Below, in pieces: positions 60,495 to 64,000 of a stretch of 64,000 nucleotides of DNA. The position numbers were made by a program, and so were the translations under genes. Location: NCBI GenBank assembly GCA_964459305.1, contig CAYWNA010000018.1, positions 1 through 64,000 of the forward strand, written 5' to 3'. The DNA is from CAYWNA01 sp964459305 (lineage in GTDB: Bacteria > Planctomycetota > Planctomycetia > Pirellulales > Pirellulaceae). Position 1 is the first letter of the stretch. Each line of letters opens with the position of its first letter. The notes beneath the pieces are model-generated. The model was not told the DNA's origin. It was given only the letters and a program-made list of their open reading frames with translations, and did no database searches.

Positions 60495-62819
60495 ATGCCA
60501 CACTTCCGTCTTCTGGGTTGGCGCCCCGCCGCCGCGCTGACACTGGCCGTGTTCGCTTGGCTGCCGTGCAATGACCAGACCGTAGCAAGCGAGAACGTCT
60601 ATTTCGTCTCGCCCGACGGCGACGATACATGGTCGGGTCGATTGCCCGACGCCAACCCTAAACGCACCGACGGCCCTTGGAGAACGCTCGCCAAGGCTTG
60701 TGCGGCCGTCCGGCCAGGCGATACTTGTCGGCTGCGCGAGGGCGTTTACCGCGAAGTGCTGAAACCGCTGCAAAGCGGAACCGCGTCGGCCCCAATTGTC
60801 TTCGAAGCGACGGACGGCGAAACCGTGCTGCTCAGCGGCGCCGACTCCGTGGGCGGTTGGCAGCCGACGGGCGATGGACTCTTCAAGGCCCCGTTCGCCT
60901 GGGACCTGAAGGACGAGAACCAACTGTTCGCAGGCGACCAGATGCTGACGGAAGCTCGCTGGCCGAACCTCCAAGGCACGCTTCTAACGCCGGCCCGCGC
61001 CACCGTCGACTCCGGTACACCCGACACGATCGTCGATCGAGAGCTTCCTGGCGATGACGATTTCTGGAAAGGCTCCGTCCTTTGGTGCGCCGGCGGCCAT
61101 CGCTGGTACTGCTGGAGTGCCACCGTGACGGCCTTCGACTCCAGGACGAAGACACTCTCTTTCGACAAGTCGCAGCCCAACAAGTGGTATACACCGCGGC
61201 AAGGCAATGAATATGTCCTGATGGGTATCCGCGGAGCGCTTGATGCCGAGGGCGAATGGTGGTTGGACCGCAAGAGCAAGACGCTCTGGCTTAGGCCGCT
61301 CGGCGACAAAGACCCAAACACGCAGGCGATCGAAGCCAAACGCCGCATCTACACAATGGACCTGTCGGGTCGCGCATACATCCGCGTTTCCGGCATCCAG
61401 TTTCGTGCCGGCGGCATCCGGGCCGATGCCGACAGCCATCACCTACTGTTCGAGAACCTGCGGGGGCAGTACATCGGGCACTCCTACGTGAACGACGTCA
61501 GCGACAGGGCCAGCGTGCTGATCAGAGGCCATCACATCGAACTGAACGGTTGCGAACTGGCCTATGCCTCGGGCAGTCTGGTTCGGATGGACGGTCACGA
61601 CAACCGAATGGTGAACTGCTTCCTGCATGACGGCGACTACGCGGGCAAGTGGAAGGGCGCCGCTTCGTTTTCAGGTCGCCGGCAGTTGATCAGCCACAAC
61701 ACGATCCAGGATTCCGGCCGCGACGTGTGTTCGGTCCATGGCTTGATGGAAAGCCTGATCCAGTACAACGACCTTTCGAACGCCGGCTGGCTGACATCTG
61801 ACCTGGGAATGACCTACGGCCACAACACCGACTTCATGGGCACGGTCATCCGATACAACTGGGTCCACGACAATCTGGCTCGCGGTCATACGGCCGGGAT
61901 CTACTTCGACCATTGCAGTCATAACGCCATCATCCATCACAATGTTGTCTGGAACGTGCGAGGCATGCCGCTGCAGGTGAACAACCCCTCGTATTTCATG
62001 CTTTGCTACAACAACACGCTGATCAACAGCGGCCGGATATCGACGTTCGATCACAGCCACCGCAACGATCTATTCGGAAGCCGTTTTCAGAACAATATCT
62101 TGGCTGCAGAACTGAAACTGCCGACACATGTCGTGACGCAACCCAATCTCATCAACCCGAACCCAGGGCCGATCGATCCTGAGAATCACCGCTTCGAACT
62201 CGCGCCAACCTCCCCGGCACGCGGCGCGGGCGTACCGCTGCCGGGCATCTCCGTGGGCACCGGCGGTCGGCCGCCGGACATGGGTGCTTGCCCTCCCACG
62301 TGGAAAGCCGGACACGACTTCAAGAAGGCCCCCGAGGCGAAATGGGACGTTTCCGAAGCCGTCTTCAGCAACGCGATCCGCAACGCCGCCTTCGAACTGG
62401 GCACCACCGAATTCTGGACCGCCAGCGGAACGGGCACCGCCAGCATCGTCAAAGGCAACGGCTGGGGGAATGGTTTCGGGCGTGGCGACGTTCAGAAGAC
62501 CGGCACGTCAAAACACGAACTGAAACTGACTGGAAAAGCCCGCGTGGAGCAAACCGTCAAGAACCTGCATCCCAACACCAGCTACCAGTTGTCTGCTTGG
62601 CTGAAAGTGACGGACGAGAAATCGCCGGTGGTTCTGGGTGTGTGCGGCCACAGTGGGCCCGATGTTACGATCGTCTGCACGGACGAGTCCTGGGAACGAA
62701 AGACAGTCGGTTTCACCACGGGTACCGACGCGACCGGGACCACCGTCTTTGTCGCGCAAGATTCAAGTGCCGGAGAAGCCTTCGCCGACAATCTCGGCCT
62801 GCCTCGAAGTCCCCGCTGA
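60495..62819 (+). CDS. Secreted right-handed parallel beta-helix protein
   Basis: 774 residues from ATG. Signal-like hydrophobic N-terminus (WRPAAALTLAVFAWLPC) followed by NVYFVSPDGDDTWSGRLPDA and PWRTLAKACAAVRPGDTCRL, the DUF1565-type opening of beta-helix proteins. The middle (about 250-560) has the repetitive strand pattern: RAYIRVSGIQFRAGGIRADA, HDNRMVNCFLHDGDY, IQYNDLSNAGW, HNAIIHHNVVWNVRG. The C-terminal 160 residues look like a CBM jelly roll (AAFELGTTEFWTASGTGTAS and NTSYQLSAWLKVTDEKSPVV). Probably a polysaccharide lyase or glycan-binding protein outside the cell; the catalytic residues are not recognised. Confidence 0.8.
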   Translation: MPHFRLLGWRPAAALTLAVFAWLPCNDQTVASENVYFVSPDGDDTWSGRLPDANPKRTDGPWRTLAKACAAVRPGDTCRLREGVYREVLKPLQSGTASAPIVFEATDGETVLLSGADSVGGWQPTGDGLFKAPFAWDLKDENQLFAGDQMLTEARWPNLQGTLLTPARATVDSGTPDTIVDRELPGDDDFWKGSVLWCAGGHRWYCWSATVTAFDSRTKTLSFDKSQPNKWYTPRQGNEYVLMGIRGALDAEGEWWLDRKSKTLWLRPLGDKDPNTQAIEAKRRIYTMDLSGRAYIRVSGIQFRAGGIRADADSHHLLFENLRGQYIGHSYVNDVSDRASVLIRGHHIELNGCELAYASGSLVRMDGHDNRMVNCFLHDGDYAGKWKGAASFSGRRQLISHNTIQDSGRDVCSVHGLMESLIQYNDLSNAGWLTSDLGMTYGHNTDFMGTVIRYNWVHDNLARGHTAGIYFDHCSHNAIIHHNVVWNVRGMPLQVNNPSYFMLCYNNTLINSGRISTFDHSHRNDLFGSRFQNNILAAELKLPTHVVTQPNLINPNPGPIDPENHRFELAPTSPARGAGVPLPGISVGTGGRPPDMGACPPTWKAGHDFKKAPEAKWDVSEAVFSNAIRNAAFELGTTEFWTASGTGTASIVKGNGWGNGFGRGDVQKTGTSKHELKLTGKARVEQTVKNLHPNTSYQLSAWLKVTDEKSPVVLGVCGHSGPDVTIVCTDESWERKTVGFTTGTDATGTTVFVAQDSSAGEAFADNLGLPRSPR

Positions 62820-62866
62820 GGCTGGATCGGCTCCAAGACAAAGCGAGCGGCAGATGAGAGTATGCC

Positions 62867-62923
62867 GTGGGACAGGCTTTCCAGCCTGTCGAAGGTGTGG
62901 CATGTCAGGCTGGAAAGCCTGAC
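62867..62923. repeat. GTGGGACAGGCTTTCC palindrome
   Basis: Arms at 62867-62890 and about 62904-62923 (GGCTTTCCAGCCTG and CAGGCTGGAAAGCC) in the spacer between convergent genes. Related to the element at 57777. Confidence 0.8.
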
Positions 62924-62999
62924 GTACGGGTGAGACAATTCCCGCCGCTCGCTTGAACTGCGTACTCATGCTTCGCTGGTGGTCAAGTGGGTGGCCGTT

Positions 63000-64000
63000 C
63001 TATGCGATCCGCAGGCCCTTCGGCAACGCTTCGCCGAAAACTCGCCCCTGCTCTTCGCTATCCAGCGTGCCGCCGTCGCGCACAAGTTCCGTGAAGTGTG
63101 CCGGGGCGTCGTGACCCTGCAGCCAGTCCAACACCTCATGACGCAGCTTGTTGCCTAAATCCCGATAGCGATCGTCGGTACGGCGGGACATCTGCATGAC
63201 GGCCAACTTGTCGACGTCGGTCGGCTCGCGGACTTTCATTATCTTCTCCAGCCAGCGACTGGCGACATCCACAGAAACGACAGTATTCAGGGGACCGTAA
63301 ACTGGCGTGCGCGAACCGACGCGGCCGAGCGACCATATGATGGCCTGTCGTGCCGGCTTCATCGATTTCTTGGACGCCAACTCGACCATCGCGTTGCCCA
63401 ATTCGATCTTCACTCCCGTCGCGAGCAACTCCAGTGATCCCAGCAGTCGCCACATTTCGATGGAGTGCTGAGGAGTGATGCCCAGGTCACCGCCCCCTTT
63501 CCCCGTGGTAAAACGGCGATGGAGGCCACGGACCGACGATAGGAACGGTTCGGCGATCGCTCGCTGGTGTCCGGCCGATAGCCCGCCTGCGATTCGTCGC
63601 CAAAGGATCCACGATTCCGTGCGGCAGTTAGCCGTACCATGTACCAACTTGCCATAGACGATCCGCCACGTTTCCGCGACTCGCCAATCATCAACGCCCA
63701 GCCCATACCCGGGCCGCAGCGCGAATCCCAGCAGGTTCAACCAACGAGCTTCGTGAACGGGGCTCTTTCGCCGACCGGGTTCAAAGTCCATCAGCGTTTC
63801 CCAAATGCGACGCAACAGCGACATGGGCCAATCGAGGCGTTCCGCCCCCAAGGCAGCGGCGAGCTGCTTCACAAGTGCTTCCGCCCCCTGCTTGCCATCC
63901 GCGCCGAACGTGTGCTCCATTAGGATCTGACATGCTTGCCACGATGCCTCTTCGACAATCCCTTCCGCCTCGCCGACCGATTCGCTGGCCTCGACATCCG
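63000..64000 (-). CDS. Hsp70-family protein, C-terminal part with DUF3731 (partial, runs off the window)
   Basis: The frame stays open from 63000 to the window end; an internal ATG at 63920 is not a true start because the upstream codons (EASWQACQILME and further) are coding-like and continuous. The visible 333 residues match the DUF3731 region attached to some DnaK-like proteins: LLRRIWETLMDFEPGRRKSP, HEARWLNLLGFALRPGYGLG, AETWRIVYGKLVHG, HSIEMWRLLGSLELLATG. The ATPase domain must lie beyond 64000. Function: chaperone-like, details unknown. Confidence 0.75.
   Translation of the reverse strand, partial: DVEASESVGEAEGIVEEASWQACQILMEHTFGADGKQGAEALVKQLAAALGAERLDWPMSLLRRIWETLMDFEPGRRKSPVHEARWLNLLGFALRPGYGLGVDDWRVAETWRIVYGKLVHGTANCRTESWILWRRIAGGLSAGHQRAIAEPFLSSVRGLHRRFTTGKGGGDLGITPQHSIEMWRLLGSLELLATGVKIELGNAMVELASKKSMKPARQAIIWSLGRVGSRTPVYGPLNTVVSVDVASRWLEKIMKVREPTDVDKLAVMQMSRRTDDRYRDLGNKLRHEVLDWLQGHDAPAHFTELVRDGGTLDSEEQGRVFGEALPKGLRIA

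Noticed and set aside
1..64000. tRNA, rRNA, CRISPR, insertion sequences, prophage
   Set aside because: Spacers were read for cloverleaf arms, regular spacer-repeat arrays and transposase motifs; none was found.

Overview
The window reads as chromosome of a planctomycete, most likely from the Pirellulales. The evidence is the mix of Tat-exported Gfo/Idh/MocA oxidoreductases and sugar-isomerase-like proteins, a sulfatase-fold protein, large secreted carbohydrate-type proteins, a PheT without its OB fold, split GcvP, frequent non-ATG starts, weak operons, and many dispersed perfect palindromes between genes. I see no rRNA, tRNA, CRISPR array, insertion sequence or prophage. Assignments rest on reading the translations and motifs; no database search was possible.

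Layout. 0.1-6.6 kb (minus): a giant secreted glycosidase-like protein, a sulfatase-fold protein lacking its catalytic residues, and a DUF922 metalloprotease-like protein. 6.8-12.2 kb (plus): rpmI-rplT, a clear intrinsic terminator, then pheS-pheT-DUF58. 12.3-19.2 kb (plus): a VapC-type toxin-antitoxin pair, recA, an HtrA-like protease, and alaS with an internal duplication. 19.6-28.0 kb: two Gfo/Idh/MocA proteins, a sugar isomerase-like protein, hisS, two YkgJ-type cysteine-cluster proteins and rtcA. 28.0-29.4 kb: a gene-poor, repeat-rich stretch with a gene remnant. 29.4-34.0 kb: gcvH, a frameshifted TIR gene, gcvPA-gcvPB and an octanoyl/lipoyl transferase, with no gcvT. 34.2-38.0 kb: FHA protein, ECF sigma plus anti-sigma, a DRR-repeat protein with a terminator, and a TPR protein. 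38.3-43.8 kb: serC, serA, a family 2 glycosyltransferase and a polytopic GT-C-like protein. 44.2-50.5 kb: BON and STAS proteins, pdxA, dtd, a YdjM-like membrane protein, a CvpA protein and a DegT-type aminotransferase. 50.7-59.1 kb (mostly minus): accA, an atypical protein kinase, a family 4 glycosyltransferase, truA, asd, a lipoprotein, two membrane proteins and an exported PCMT-fold protein. 59.4-64.0 kb: M28 peptidase, a parallel beta-helix protein, and the C-terminal part of an Hsp70/DUF3731 protein running off the window.

The gcv genes and the lipoyl transferase form one functional unit: the H protein carries lipoate, GcvPA/PB decarboxylate glycine, and the transferase probably supplies the cofactor. 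serC and serA are two steps of serine synthesis. The most unusual signals are a G-rich GGGCAGGG-containing motif whose strand flips once between 46.3 and 52.9 kb, as expected for FtsK-orienting (KOPS-like) sequences converging on a terminus; palindromes whose arms carry compensatory changes; and several conserved folds with altered or relocated function (sulfatase-fold protein, exported PCMT, HCD/DFT kinase, AlaRS duplication).
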